This document shows, piece by piece, positions 45,649 to 58,414 of a stretch of 64,000 bases of DNA. Under the pieces are notes generated by a model that was not told where the DNA came from, did no database searches, and saw only the letters and a list, made by a program, of their open reading frames with translations. Both the position numbers and the translations under genes were made by a program. The DNA is from Fusarium oxysporum f. sp. lycopersici 4287. Its lineage: Eukaryota; Ascomycota; Sordariomycetes; Hypocreales; Nectriaceae. Where the stretch lies: contig NC_030987.1 in NCBI RefSeq assembly GCF_000149955.1, positions 2,261,236-2,325,235 of the forward strand. Direction: 5' to 3'. Every line of letters begins with the position of its first letter. Positions within the stretch are counted from its first letter, which is position 1.

Positions 45649-48563
45649 ATGGCGGACCAGTTGAGATATGACGGCCAAGTTGTTGTCGTCACCGGTGCTG
45701 GCGGTGGCCTCGGAAAGGCATATGCTACTTTCTTCGGCTCCCGTGGCGCCAGCGTCGTCGTTAACGATCTTGGTGTTACTTCCAAGGGTGAGGGCAACTC
45801 ATCAAAGGTTCGTTGACCAGCAAGAGCAAACAGCTTCCCCAGGCGCAAAGCGCATAAAGCTAACCCCAATCGCGACAGGCCGCCGATGTTGTCGTCAACG
45901 AGATCAAGGCCGCTGGCGGCAAGGCTGTTGCCAACTACGATTCAGTAGAGAACGGCGAGCGCATCATCGAGACCGCCATCAGCGCCTTCGGCCGAATCGA
46001 TATCCTCATCAACAACGCTGGTATCCTACGCGATATTAGCTTCAAGAACATGAAGGATGAGGATTGGGATCTGATCTACAAGGTACACATCAAGGGCTCA
46101 TACAAGTGCGCCCGTGCTGCTTGGCCTCATTTCCGCAAGCAAAAATACGGCCGTGTTATCAACACCGCCTCGGCTGCTGGCCTCTTTGGCAACTTCGGCC
46201 AGACCAACTATTCCGCAGCCAAGCTCGCCATGGTCGGCTTCACAGAGACTCTCGCCAAGGAGGGTATCAAGTATGGCATCCTCGCCAATGTCATTGCCCC
46301 TGTTGGTATGTTACAATCGCGCCTCATGAGCTTCATACACTAATCCAAAATAGCTGCTAGCCGAATGACCGAGACCATCATGCCTCCTGATGTGCTCGCC
46401 AACCTTAAGCCTGAATGGGTTGTGCCTCTCGTTGCCGTTTTGGTCCACAAGAACAACACAGAGGAGACTGGTGGTATCTTTGAGGTTGGCGGCGGCCACG
46501 TGGCCAAGCTCCGATGGGAGCGATCCAGCGGTCTCCTCCTCAAGGCTGACGACTCATATACCCCAGGTGCCATTATTAAGAACTGGAACAAGGTTGTTGA
46601 CTACTCCAACCCTCAGTACCCTACGGGACCCAACGATTTCCTCACATTGCTCGAGGAGTCTATGAAGATGGGACCTTCAGAGCAGGGCGAGAAGCTCGAC
46701 TTCACTGGCCGTGTCGCTCTCGTCACTGGCGGTGGTGCTGGTATTGGTCGTGTCTACGCTCTGGCCTTTGCCAAGCACGGTGCTTCAGTTGTGGTCAACG
46801 ATCTTGCTGATCCCGAGCCTGTGGTTGCTGAGATCAAGAAGCTCGGTGGCAAGGCCGTTGGTGTCAAGGCCTCAGCTGAGGATGGTGAGAAGGTTGTCAA
46901 GGCTGCCATTGACGCATTTGGCCGTATTGATATCGTCATCAACAATGCCGGCATCCTCCGCGACAAGGCTTTCTCCAACATGAACGACGAGCTCTGGGAC
47001 CCTGTCCTGAACGTGCATCTCCGAGGTACCTATAAGGTCACCAAGGCTGCTTGGCCTTACTTCCTCAAGCAGAAGTACGGACGTGTCCTGAACACTACTT
47101 CAACCAGTGGTATCTATGGAAACTTTGGTCAGGCCAACTACGCTGCTGCTGTAAGTTCTCAATATGCCGCTCATGATGATAATTGCTAACGGCTATAGAA
47201 ATGTGGTATCCTTGGTTTCTCTCGAGCTCTTGCTCTTGAAGGTCAGAAGTACGGCATCTACGTTAACACTATCGCCCCCAATGCCGGTACTGCTATGACT
47301 GCCACCATCATGCCCGAGGAGATGGTCCAGGCTTTCAAGCCTGACTACATTGCTCCCCTTGTCCTCGCTCTCTGCAGCGACAAGTGCCCCACCCCTACTG
47401 GTGGTTTGTACGAGGTTGGCAGCGGCTGGTGCGGTCAGACTCGATGGCAACGAACCGGTGGACATGGCTTCCCCGTTGATGTCACCCTCACCCCTGAGGA
47501 GGTCCTCAAGAACTGGAAGGACATCGTCACCTTTGACGGCCGTGCCGACCACCCCTCCAAGTCACAGGACTCGATCGGCAAGATCATGGCCAACTTGGAG
47601 AACCGCTCTAAGCCTAAGGAGTCATCTGGCGAGACCAACTACCTCAAGGTTATCGAGGAGACTCTCAAGAAGGAGGGCAAGCCTACTGAGTATAAGTACG
47701 AGGAGCGCGATGTCATCCTCTATAACCTTGGTGTTGGTGCCAAGCGCACTGATCTCAAGTACGTCTTCGAGGGCTCAGATGACTTCCAGGTCCTTCCCAC
47801 CTTTGGTGTCATCCCCCCTTTCAACGCGGAAATGCCATTCGAGTTTGACAACATTGTGCCCAACTTCTCTCCTATGATGCTTCTCCACGGTGAGCAATAT
47901 CTCGAGATCCGCAAGTTCCCCATCCCCACCAATGCTCGCCTTGTTACCCGAGGTCGTCTCCTCGAGGTCATCGACAAGGGTAATGCCTCTATCGCCCGAA
48001 CCTCCACCACTACCGTCGACGCCAACACTGGCGAGGACGTCTTCTACAACGAGGCCAACGTCTTCCTCCGTGGCGCCGGTGGTTTCGGCGGTCCCAAGCG
48101 CGGTGCTGACCGCGGTGCTTCCACTGCTGCCAACAAGCCCCCTGCTCGTGCCCCTGATGTTGTCGTTGAGTCGCCTACCCACGATGACCAGGCTGCCATA
48201 TACCGCTTGAGCGGTGACTACAAGTAAGTTCTACTACCATCCACAGCTTGAATCATAACTAACATGAGTAGCCCTCTCCATATCGACCCTGCCTTTGCCA
48301 AGGTCGGTGGCTTCAAGGCCCCTATTCTCCACGGTCTCTGCTCCTTCGGCATCGCTGGAAAGGCCGTCTACGAGCGCTTCGGCGCCTTCAAGAACATCAA
48401 GGTCCGTTTTGCTGGTGTTGTCATTCCTGGCCAGACCCTTGTCACAGAGATGTGGCGAGAAGGCAACAAGATCATCTTCCAGACCAAGGTTAAGGAAACT
48501 GGCAAGCCTGCCATCGCCGGAGCGGCTGCTGAGCTCAGAACCGACGGCAAGAGCAAGCTCTAA
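45649..48563 (+). CDS. FOX2: Peroxisomal multifunctional beta-oxidation enzyme (Fox2/MFE-2)
   Basis: Exons 45649-45807, 45879-46305, 46354-47150, 47199-48223 and 48272-48563 give 899 aa. Two short-chain dehydrogenase domains come first: [12 protein letters not shown] with NNAGILRD and the YSAAK active site, then a second copy with [20 protein letters not shown] and a YAAAK site split by the third intron. A hot-dog hydratase domain (MaoC-like) follows, with [14 protein letters not shown], rebuilt across the last intron, and [12 protein letters not shown]. The protein ends in SKL, a type 1 peroxisomal targeting signal. By family, it carries D-specific 2-enoyl-CoA hydratase and (3R)-hydroxyacyl-CoA dehydrogenase activity. 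Length equals the yeast Fox2 class. Confidence 0.98.
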
Positions 48564-48858
48564 ACAAAATTCAGCACGATCAACGGAGTTTCTGCAATGG
48601 GATATGCATGTACTATCATAAAGTTTGTATTGTAGTTGAGTGATGTGATTCTTATCATGTCCTGTTTTGCCCAATCTTATATGCCGAATTCAATACCAAT
48701 TTCTTAAATTTCTAAACCAAAAGACGCCCCGTGCCCATCCTGATGTTTATATTTGTGGAGGTCGTTAAGCCTGCGCCTGAATTCACAATGAGGCTTAATT
48801 GAACCGTCTTGTTGTACGCCGTTACTCGAAAAGAGAAAGAGAAAAAATGACCATATCC

Positions 48859-50829
48859 CTAAACAAAAAGCGTTTCTACGACCAGATCCAACACTTCGGA
48901 AAGAGCGGGAATTCGGCCGCTGAAGAGAACACGCTCAACACTTACGTCCATCCTATTCGCCGCAACGCCCGTTTCAAGGAACGCACGCTCAGTGCCTGAT
49001 AATTCTCGGTTCTCCATGTCTTTCCACTTGCGCTCAGCCTCTTCGCGCGCGGCTTGCAAAACCTGTTCTGTATCCTCAGATTCCCAGAGATTGCACCTGT
49101 CACACTCCTTGCAGGGTGTGGCATCACCTTCTGGGCGAAAATGATCACAAAAGTGGCGATATCCTTCATCAGTGAGGTCAGCGCGACAGACATAGCACAT
49201 CTTGTAGCCGCAGGGACACGTGAGTTTATTGCAACCTGCATTCTTGACGAAAGATGTGTTGCAGCGGGGACAGACGCGCTTTATAGCCATGCTCATGGCC
49301 TGCTCGACCTGTGTGCGTAGGGCGACGAGGGAGGATTCGTTGCATACGTGGATATCCTTCCAAGACTTGTGGCATGAGAGGCACGACATGCGGCCGCAGC
49401 TGGGGCTTTGGCAGGTAAATTTGGTACCGCGACGACGACGACGGTGACGGTTGAGGGCTTTGGACCACTCCACTGATATGTAGTCGCCAAAGGACTGCTG
49501 TGTGCTGAGAAGGAGACAAATGAATGAGGAAATGAGGACGAACGGGAAGACGAACGGGAAGACGAACGGGAGGGTGCCGATACAGAGAACGAGGAAAAAG
49601 AGGTTGTAGATGCTATCCGACTTGATACGAAGAGCAGATTCGTGCGCTGGCGTGTATATGTCGTCTATCTCGGCATAGTCACAGAAGGGACACCGCACTA
49701 GAGGGAGGTTAGATGCCAGAAATGAGCTAGACATAACGTCAAGGTCAAAGGAATGTATTTGGAAGATGGTATGACTCCCCCATTTTTGTTCCTCCATGGC
49801 ACGGCGGATATGATCTGGCGGGATATGTCCAGGACATCCATCGCCGTCTGAAGAGAGGCACTTGAGCGTTCCCGTTTCGGGGCTGATGCTACTTTGCCAA
49901 CCTTGCCCAAAGACTGCTTCTTTAATGGAGTGCTGTACACATCGGTAGCAGACGAGATGGCCCTCGCGGTTGCAGTGGGTAAACTCCTCAAAGGCTGCTG
50001 ATATGAAGCAGCAGACACACTCGTGCGTTGCATCTGCCTTTTCGGCCTCCTCGTTGTTGAGTATGACTGCAAGCCCCCTGTCTCTATCCTCTCTGTCTCT
50101 TCTGTCCTTTTCTTTCAACGGCGCCACCAAAGTATCATACAGTTCGCGGTCCAATTCCGCGCTGCCTGTGGCTCGAATAGTGGGAGTAATGGAGCCCTGA
50201 CCGGTTGAGCGCCACGATACCAGCGGGTGATTCTCTGCCTCGCCCGTAGCGACAGGCTTCCTTCTGAAAAACAGCGATGATATTGTGAAACGCCATGATT
50301 TGGAGGATAAAGTGACGAGGGTCTGGCGGGCTTCGAGGTAGGAATAGTTGGACTCGGCAAGAACGGCGTTTATGGTAGACCGCGACAAGCCTTTAAACTC
50401 ATGCCATGCCAGATTTTGTACGGCTCTTTTGTACTCCTTGCTCTTGAACACCTCTGTTTTAGGTATCGCATCCGGTTGAGCGGTCTCTTTGTCCGGAACT
50501 CTCCACCGACCCTTGACCCACGTCACTCTATTCTTGAGCAGTGCATCGGCCACAAGAGCGAGCCTTGACTCGCCGTCGAAATTCGACAACAGCTCGCGAA
50601 ACACTTCGATCTGGATATCGGGAAACACAGCGGCCAGAGCCTCGAGGCTGTTGTTGAGTTCGCGCAGGTCAGGTCTCTCGGGTGGCGGACATGGTAGTTG
50701 GGCTTCGTCGTAGATGTACTCGGGCTGAACAAGGTTGGAGTCGCTCGACTTGGACCGGACAGAGGGTGTTCTGGTTCTATCGGTGGAGGTGGAGGTGGAC
50801 GTGGAGGTGAGCAGCCCGGGGAAACCCAT
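48859..50829 (-). CDS. RBR-type E3 ubiquitin ligase with internal hydrophobic segment
   Basis: A single 656-aa exon. RING1 is seen as CVCCFISAAFEEFTH...HLVCYRCVQHS, then an in-between domain with RCPFCDYAEIDD and CQSPSCGRMSCLSCHKSW, and RING2 as CPRCNTSFVKNAGCNKLTC, the catalytic-type Cys block, followed by CGYKMCYVC. The order and spacing fit the RNF216 (Triad3) subgroup of RBR ligases. A strongly hydrophobic stretch of about 35 residues (YNLFFLVLCIGTLPFVFPF...) splits the in-between region and could form one or two membrane spans. The N-terminus carries a STSTSTST run and a CUE/UBA-like helical region (LNNSLEALAAVFPD). Substrates are unknown. It is convergent with FOX2, with about 295 bp between stop codons. 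Confidence 0.88.
   Translation of the reverse strand: MGFPGLLTSTSTSTSTDRTRTPSVRSKSSDSNLVQPEYIYDEAQLPCPPPERPDLRELNNSLEALAAVFPDIQIEVFRELLSNFDGESRLALVADALLKNRVTWVKGRWRVPDKETAQPDAIPKTEVFKSKEYKRAVQNLAWHEFKGLSRSTINAVLAESNYSYLEARQTLVTLSSKSWRFTISSLFFRRKPVATGEAENHPLVSWRSTGQGSITPTIRATGSAELDRELYDTLVAPLKEKDRRDREDRDRGLAVILNNEEAEKADATHECVCCFISAAFEEFTHCNREGHLVCYRCVQHSIKEAVFGQGWQSSISPETGTLKCLSSDGDGCPGHIPPDHIRRAMEEQKWGSHTIFQIHSFDLDVMSSSFLASNLPLVRCPFCDYAEIDDIYTPAHESALRIKSDSIYNLFFLVLCIGTLPFVFPFVFPFVLISSFICLLLSTQQSFGDYISVEWSKALNRHRRRRRGTKFTCQSPSCGRMSCLSCHKSWKDIHVCNESSLVALRTQVEQAMSMAIKRVCPRCNTSFVKNAGCNKLTCPCGYKMCYVCRADLTDEGYRHFCDHFRPEGDATPCKECDRCNLWESEDTEQVLQAAREEAERKWKDMENRELSGTERAFLETGVAANRMDVSVERVLFSGRIPALSEVLDLVVETLFV
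49537..49572 (-). repeat. Three tandem copies of a 12-bp unit in the RBR ligase
   Basis: GACGAACGGGAA occurs three times in a row (last copy with one change). On the coding strand it encodes repeats of FPFV within the hydrophobic segment. The unit is in frame, so copy-number change would alter the span length without breaking the frame. Confidence 0.85.
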
Positions 50830-53800
50830 CGTGGCTGCTCATTCTGGTGCGTGTGCGCGTGAGGTTTGCTGATGGAAGTGATAAATGGCGGTGGTAATGG
50901 TTGACGGAGGATTAGGTAAGGTGTTTTGAGGCGTTGAGCTGAGGAATGAGGCTTGCGGTAGTTGGTTGGGGTGCAGAGCTGCATATTTTTCACCCAGAAA
51001 AATCAATGGGAACAGTTAGAGTTATTGAAATGCAACATGTCATCCATTCAGCTGTTCCATATCGTGAATGTCTAGAGGTGGCTAAGTTTCCATAGTTGAA
51101 GGCGGTAAGTTGCGACAGAGTTTGTGGCACGACTGCTGAAACAACACAGGCTCGAATGAGTAACCGCCATTTATCGACCTTACTATGGCTGCGGAGTTAT
51201 TCCAGGTTTCAAAGACTTGAATTTCATTAGATGTGAATATGTTGCTTCGTTCAAGAGGAATCAGAGTATTGTTTCTGACTCATTGCTTACACCAGTCCTT
51301 GAGTTGTTTATACTGAAAGTGTGGAGTGGTCGCTTTAATTGTAGCAGTATAATCAGAAAACCCAGCGTCATCAACGAGAACAAGCATGCATGATTATCTA
51401 TTTGCCCTGCATCAGATACACTTGGCAGATTGTGCCATACTCTGCACAAGGAATATTCATCACTGACTACCTATACTTCGACTGGAAAGCTTCTACCGGT
51501 CTCGTATCTTCATACCTTAGAACTGCTGCTTATCAACATCAGATGCTGTCCCAGGGGCATAGCAAGGCCTTCGCCATTTCCCCCATCTCGGATATCAAAT
51601 CCTTATATTCGGTAAGCGTTGTGCTTGAGGAAAGCTGCTGCTCCCCTCTCGCCCAGACCCCCGCGAACCATGCACTAGTTATATTAGAGCTTCTTTATTA
51701 ACATTATCGAACAATTTAACTCGGTCACGGCAAAAGAAGGAGAGAGAAAAGACGCCCGAAATTTATTCATGCTGATGCTGGTACAGTATATGCTAGTAGA
51801 CAGACCAGCCAAAACTCGATCTCCTGTATTGGTTGAACAGGAGTCTACAAGCTTATTTGAGAACACAAACCAGGCACGCATGTAGAGTGCCCCCATAGAC
51901 TAGACAGCTCAGAAAGGCAGGAGAAATACGGATATGCTATGTCCGCAAATCGTCCAAGTGATCCGCCGTTGACGCACCCCACGCTTTGGTTGGTAACATT
52001 GATGGAGATGATCACCACACCAGATCGACAACCCCGCAATGTTAACTCATCTCGAAACTACCAAGACGACGAGAATCAGGTTCACCTCCGTTATCAGATT
52101 CAGAAGGGGCTTACGCAAGAGTATCATGGCAATGGGCGGTCAGATAAGATAGCTCGTGTGTCAAGCCCAGAAACTGACTCGTCAAACCAGTTTAATTGCT
52201 GCGTAAAAGCTGCCACAGTATCACTGAGTGATATGCAGGTGGCAGCGTGGGCGGCCATCATCATCATCTCGAAACCGCCAACTCAAAATTAAGATTGCAG
52301 AATGCCTGTTTCACGTCACTCTGCTGCACAATAAGCACCGTCCGTCTGCGCAGTCATCCATCATATCTGCAGCAGTGCAGCCCTTCCAACGCCCCCTCTT
52401 CAATCTTCAGTATGCACCATACGACATGCTCGATGCAGGCACGGGGGGTTTGTGACCAAAGTCCCATCATGAAGTCAATGACCGGCCCGAGGCTTCGCAA
52501 GCGGTGAGATGAAGTTGACAACATCAAAGGTTAGCGCGCCGCCAGGGCTTTTAGACCTTGTGCGGCTAATAATCTATCATTTCGCGCTTAGAAGGTTGAA
52601 TGAGTCTAACAATGAGTTTAGAATAAGTCCGTTGATTTGATAGCTTGGCTGACGTGAAGCCTTGTGTTCTGATATAATTAAGCAATCACATGCTGAAAGC
52701 AATGGCAACTGACTTTGGAGGAGTCAAGGAGCAACACAACATCTTCCAAATATCTCTAAATGAGACTGAACTGACAACAAGGCTATAGATCTTTGTCAGG
52801 TCCGCAGCCAGTCGTTCCTTGCAAATGCAGGCATTGCAGGTCCATTTCTCGCTGAGGATCTCGCTCCTTGTCAGCCGCTAGTTCTGTATTACCTACATCA
52901 AGCCCGCTAGACCACTTGTCAGGGACTCAAGCCTCTTGGACATCAAAGCTTCCACCCGAAATAGTCTCAGCGGTACGTGTATTACAGCGTTGAGATTGTG
53001 CGAGACTACGACTACGTATGTACACGGAGTCCTAACGGCAGCGCCAAGTCCGAGCCCTGACATGGGTTTTCAGGGATGACGACGATCTTGTCCCGTCATT
53101 GTTGGCTACGCTCAAACAAGCGAAGTAAGTAAGAAAAAGGGGTCTCTCGGCGATGGGCTCGGCACAAGCCAACAGTCGGCCAGCTCCACTCCCTGGAGGA
53201 GGAAGCACGCGACTTTGTGCAGGATAAAGCCCGTCGTGCATAAACTGCTGTGGAGGAAAAAGCAGATTCCCCATCATGACATGATGATGTGAGCTTTGCA
53301 TTGGCTCCAAAAAGTTGGCATGTGCTATGAAGTGAAGTGCATTAATGCTAGTATGCGCATACATGGGATGCTTGGTGTTACATTGAACAGCTAGTGGACA
53401 AAGCCAATCGACTGATGATCACTGATCCGAGAAGACAAAAAAAAAACCGTTCGCTCGTGGCGTCTGTCTCGGACGAATGATGTTGTTGAAGCGACAATAA
53501 ACCGAGGGTATATTTTTGGCTCCCAGATCTGCTATGGGGCACTGCCGCAGCTAATGATATTACGAATATCGGAGCTGAAATGTTTTGGCTTGCAAGTACA
53601 GTTCAACCAACAGGCTGGATCAGGACCACCAGAGAGGCTCAGGAGCCGGCCTGAGAACTGCCCCCGTGAGGATACAGTACCCAAGATGAAGGCCCGGCCT
53701 TTTGGCTTGTGTCTCACATCACACGGTGCCTCACGGTTGGGCGCTTGCATGTGCATCCGGAGGTGCTCATGAGACCTTGATTCCGAGGCACTATTCACGA

Positions 53801-55687
53801 GTTTAACTGGAGGGTGTGATGGTCTTGACGATCTTTGTTGTTGCAGAGGTCTTTATTTCCCTCATGACGGGTTTGATTGCTTGATGAAGCACTTGGCAGC
53901 GTTGCTCATCTCCAGGGAAGCGGCGTTTTCAGAGCGTGGTTTCGTCATTCATTATCTTCGACTGGGAGATCGATCAAGGACGATACGCACTGTTGACGTA
54001 TGAAGTGTTTCTCTTGACTAGTCAGGCACCGAAACCCGAGCATCGATGCCTATAGCGCCGCAGTTGTGCGTTTTATTAAAGGTTGATCACCTTATTGCTC
54101 CAGATAATCGCCTGTGCGGTCGATTTACTGTAGATCCCGCATTGCACCATTTCCCTGATTTGGTTGTCGGCCACGCGACAAGGACTCTGTCTGCTTGCTG
54201 AGCATTACAGTATTCTTGTGGAGTATCAAGTGCCGCTGGGCGTCATCAGAGGTTGCCCAAGTCAGCGCGGTCAGCCACCTCATCTTGGACAGAGCACAGC
54301 ATCCACGGCAGTCAGGCTGAACCAACGATCCGTCATCTGTGACAGCTTGCTGTGGCTTTCAGCTGAGGTGGATTACCTTGCATTTCATAAGCAGCCAAAG
54401 TTCTATTCAGGGGGGGCTGTGAGGACGGAAACGCCTTGGCTGAGTATAATTTCTCACCGTAAGCTTTGGGACATTGATCAGTTCGAAGTCTAGATCCGCT
54501 ATTTGAGTATTATTATTCAACTTGGGCAAATGTTGTTTATCTATTGCAGGAGGATAGCTCAGTGTTGCAGCCGCATCCATGTCCACTGCTGCTGTTGCAT
54601 CGTTCACGTCGCCGCCACTATTTCCATGCTCCACTTTCCTTCACCCTGGCCCTGCAACAATTCGTAGGACTTCGATCCCAAGTGATGAAAAGGCTTGGGT
54701 AAATTATCGTAAAGTTAGGGGGGCTCTTAGGTGGGTTTATTTTGGCGCCCTCTGTCGAAGAAACTTTTATGTCCCAAAAATATACGTCAATACGATGTAC
54801 AACAGATACGGCCGGCCCCGAAAAAGATGAACCAAGCCAAGAAAAAACACTGGACATCAAATCACAGAAAACGAGGGATCTACGGACATCAGTTGTGTAA
54901 CACGTCTATCACACGGTGCCTGATTTTGGAGTTACCTAGAAAAACGCCACAGCCCGTATCTTGTCAGCCGCTTCACGATGAAGCTCAAGCTCAAGCTCAG
55001 AGCAATGGGAGCAAAGCAAGGCCAACTCTCTTAAGGCCTTGGGTCTCTGGTCTCAGTCACTGCCAGGGACAAAGCAGCACCAGGACAGGGTCCGGTGCTT
55101 GTCTGCAAGAATAAAGCCGTACAGTAACTTAGCCAAGCTTAGCTCAGGTGCCTAGGTTCCCCCTGGGCCACCCCCTGTCCTGGCGCTGGACATCCACCAC
55201 ACCTAACCAGCCGCCTCCTCCACCGCTACAACTGGAGAGTGAATGTACTGGCTTTGGGCGGGATCCTGGTTTAGCAGACTGCTCAGCCTTACTTAGTCGC
55301 GGTGAACGGGTCCCCTTTCCCTTGTCTTGGGCCTTGGTTAATATTTACTGGAGGTACTCCATGCTGTATGTATTTGGCTCAGCTTGGGATATATAACTTT
55401 GGTCCTCCCCCCCTCCCATCGACTGTTCTCTTCCTGCATTACCTACTGGTGCATCTTGAACTCTGTCTGCAGGCGTGGCTGTTCGTGTGCGTGCTCGCGT
55501 GATTACCACCCTCTTATATATTTAAGAGTATTTCGTAGACGGGCGGACTTGTTGGTTCGTCTTCCCACGCTCGCATTACACCTACGTATACACGTACACG
55601 CCAAATCATGAGAGGAGGCCTTTGGAACTGCTTAGAACTGAGGATTGGACGATCAAACATTGCATCTTGCTGCCCATAAACGAAACG
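50830..55687. other. 4.9-kb divergent intergenic region, RBR/cyclin
   Basis: The longest gene-free stretch in the window. ORFs here are short and show no family features. I found no tRNA, rRNA or transposase. The last 600 bp resemble the cyclin leader. Non-coding transcripts are possible but cannot be shown from sequence. Confidence 0.5.
55608..55679 (+). promoter_or_regulatory. Upstream ORF before the cyclin
   Basis: An ATG at 55608 opens a 23-codon frame that stops with TAA at 55677-55679, eight bases before the cyclin ATG at 55688. If the leader is transcribed from further upstream, ribosomes would meet this ORF first. Confidence 0.5.
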
Positions 55688-56768
55688 ATGAACCGAGATA
55701 TGAAGCTGGATGTTGAATCCGTCATGGCCGACCAAGACAAGAACAGCCGCTATGAGGGCTACTTCGCCTATCGACCACTATCCAACCTACCTACACCGCC
55801 CCCAAGCTCTCGCAACTCATCCGCGGCTCAATCACCACGAACTACACTTGACGATGGAGAGCCATTGATGCCTCGATTTCGAGGTAAGTGGTAGCACTAG
55901 CACGGCTGGCAGAGGATTAAGCACTGTTGATGTGTAACATCACGTTGTTGATCTCCTGTCATGCCACGCAGCCGTACAAAGCTTGTTTTACTAACAGACT
56001 ATAGGCCCTGCCATCCACCTTGTCAACCTCATCCCGTCATCTGCCTCTCTGGCCACGGCCTCTGTCCCTCTTGTTCAGGCCATCCTGAGCCGCGCCAATC
56101 TCCCGATTGAGACCGTTGCTCTCGCAGTATGCATTCTCGATAGCCTCGACTCCCGCTTCGCCCGACGATGGCGCCTCTCGTGCCCCCTGCTGTCCGGCTA
56201 CTTCTCCTCCACGTCTAAGCGACACACTCTCCCGCCGACGCCCATCATGCCTCAACGACAGCAGTTACACATCGACTCAGTCAACCCCGAGCTCATCATT
56301 TTGGCGGCTCTTGTCATTGCGGTCAAGTTCATGGAGGATCCTCAGGAGGCTTCTCAGTACTATTGCAAAGCCTGGGGCCGGGGCATGTGGTCACCCGAGC
56401 AGCTCAACACCACCGAACGATGCATCATGGAGAACCTCAACTACCGCATCATGCCCCTTTGCGATGAAGACTGTCTGACGGATGCTATGGTGGATATGCA
56501 ATATGCCGCTCAGCAGCCCCAATGGGACATCAACGAGCATATGCCCGCGGATAGTGACGACGAGAGCGATGACAGCAACAATCACAATAACTATGTGCCT
56601 AGCCACTCCAGATCAAAGACACTCGGCACAGGATCGGCAGTATTGGGGTTGGGCCTTTCTCTAACACCTGTCGATACCCCGACTGCCGAGGCCAGCCACT
56701 CGACTACCCCGCAACCGTCAAGGCTCTGCAATGACTACTTCAACCATTTCCAGGCACGAGAGGATTAA
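55688..56768 (+). CDS. Cyclin-domain protein
   Basis: Exons 55688-55883 and 56005-56768 (121-bp intron, branch CTAAC) give 319 aa. The cyclin box spans about residues 80-215: LVQAILSRANLPIETVALAVCILDSLDSRF, then PELIILAALVIAVKFMEDP, WSPEQLNTTERCIMENLNYRIMPL. The C-terminal quarter is acidic then Ser/Thr-rich and probably disordered. It may be a Pcl/Clg1-like cyclin that activates a Pho85-type kinase, but the subgroup is not certain. Other in-frame ATGs lie at 55700 and 55724, so the exact start is uncertain by up to 12 codons. It is convergent with PDX3. Confidence 0.82.
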
Positions 56769-57590
56769 AAAGGATAAACGGCGTTCTTTCTTCACTTTGG
56801 GCATTACGAGGCGTTACCGTGGATACCGACACATTTAGCGACTTTTTATGGATTGTTTTGACAGCGACTCGACTCGATCCGGCGTGATAGGCATCTTGTT
56901 ATGTGGTTGTTTTGGGAATCAGACCCCTTTTATAACGCTCCTGATTGGACGACGGGGCGGGAAATAGCATTGTTCTTCATACGGAGGCATTCGGGGTGAA
57001 TCATTGAGTTCCTATAATCGAGGAACAAGTTTATTGGGATTGATTTGGTTTGTTTTGGTTAGCTGGGTTTGCCTACATGGCATCATAGGTTGAAGCATGG
57101 ATATGGCATCTGATCTGAAGCTAGGATTACACATACCCCTTTCCGTATATTCTAGTCAATAACTACTTTTAATGTTCTATAAATGGCTCCCGGTCCCATA
57201 CAAATCACTCCGGCCCTTGGCAAAACAAATCAGGCGATATCATGCCAGCATTTCTCAGGGGGGATCCACCCTGTTGACGTTGATGTCTTATCCAGGGTTC
57301 ACCGCATGAAAAAACTCATGATGCAGTTTTTGTAAGTCAGTATACTATGCTTGGATACGGCAGTTGATGCCGGCTTGTTGTTTTGATTGTATGTTGAAGA
57401 TATGTGGTGTTAATTACTGTGTCGAACGAGAGTTGCAGATGAAGAGCTATAATAGAATTCGCTGTATGCTACTCAATCACCCCTTGTCTATGGACTATTA
57501 TCTTAACGAGGAGCTCATTCATCATTTCGCTTCTATATCTGGCTACATGTTGAGAATGATTGAGCATCTGTAGGACACCAATACATCTCC
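56769..57590. other. Convergent 3' region, cyclin/PDX3
   Basis: About 820 bp holding both 3' ends. The small ORF at 57364-57573 shows no family features. Confidence 0.5.
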
Positions 57591-58414
57591 TCAAGGACTC
57601 AGCCTCTTCAATGTCCACTCCTCTTCCTCGCCCTCCCGTTCATAGACGAACCTGTCGTGAAGTCTACTCTCCCTTCCCTGCCAGAACTCGATCCTATCCG
57701 GGATAATCCTCAGCCCACCCCAGAACTCAGGAACAGGGATTTTCTCCTGCCCCTCAAACCGCTTCTCGACCTCTTTAACCCATCCTTCCAGCTGCTTGCG
57801 GCCATCGTCGTCGTCACCTTGTGGCTCAAGTACTTGACCCTGTCGACTAGCCCATGCACCGATTCTGCTTCCCCGAGCTCGTGTGTCGTAGTACGTCTGA
57901 CTTTCTTCACGGGAGATCTTCTCCACCCGTCCTTCAACATGGACTTGGCGCTGTAGGGATTCCCAGAAGAACAACATCGCAGCACGGGGGTTGGTCGCTA
58001 TATCAGCTGCCTTGCGAGACGTGCCCAGGTTAGTGTAGATGACGAAGCCGCGGTTGTCGAGCTCCTTTAGATACACAGTACGAGAGGAGATACGGCCTGA
58101 GGGGAGAGATGCTGTTGAGAGAGTGCATGATTCAGGATGATCTACGCCAGAATCATTCTCTTGGGCACGGGAGAACCATGCGTGGAATTGAGGGATAGGT
58201 GATGTTGGGTTGAGCTGTGAGCGGACGAGAGTTCCTTTGGTAAACTGCTCGGCTTGACCCGTTGCCTGATGGCCCGCGGGGGCGACTATGAGTTGTTAGT
58301 AAACTGTTCCATGAACAAATAGTGTTGTGAAAAAAGGAGTCATGATGGCAAGACTGGCGGGGTAAGGTTGAACATACAGATGAGCTTCGAAGTATCTGCT
58401 GAATGAAGCGCCAT
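57591..58414 (-). CDS. PDX3: Pyridoxamine 5'-phosphate oxidase
   Basis: Exon 1 is 58414-58378 and exon 2 is 58285-57591 (92-bp intron), giving 243 aa. The joined protein begins MALHSADTSKLI, then has QFHAWFSRAQ, SGRISSRTVYLKELDNRGFVIYTN, SRKAADIATNPRAAMLFFWESLQRQVHVEGRVEKI, FWGGLRIIPDRIEFWQGRESRLHDRF and ends in LKRLSP. These are the conserved FMN- and PLP-contact blocks and the C-terminal LxRLxP of the PdxH/Pdx3 family. It oxidises pyridoxamine or pyridoxine 5'-phosphate to pyridoxal 5'-phosphate in vitamin B6 salvage. The 37-bp first exon is supported by good splice sites and by the conserved frame across the join. Confidence 0.93.

Noticed and set aside
54545..54620. tRNA-like A-box sequence
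   Set aside because: A GATAGCTCAGTG stretch resembles an A box, but no matching B box or cloverleaf was found.
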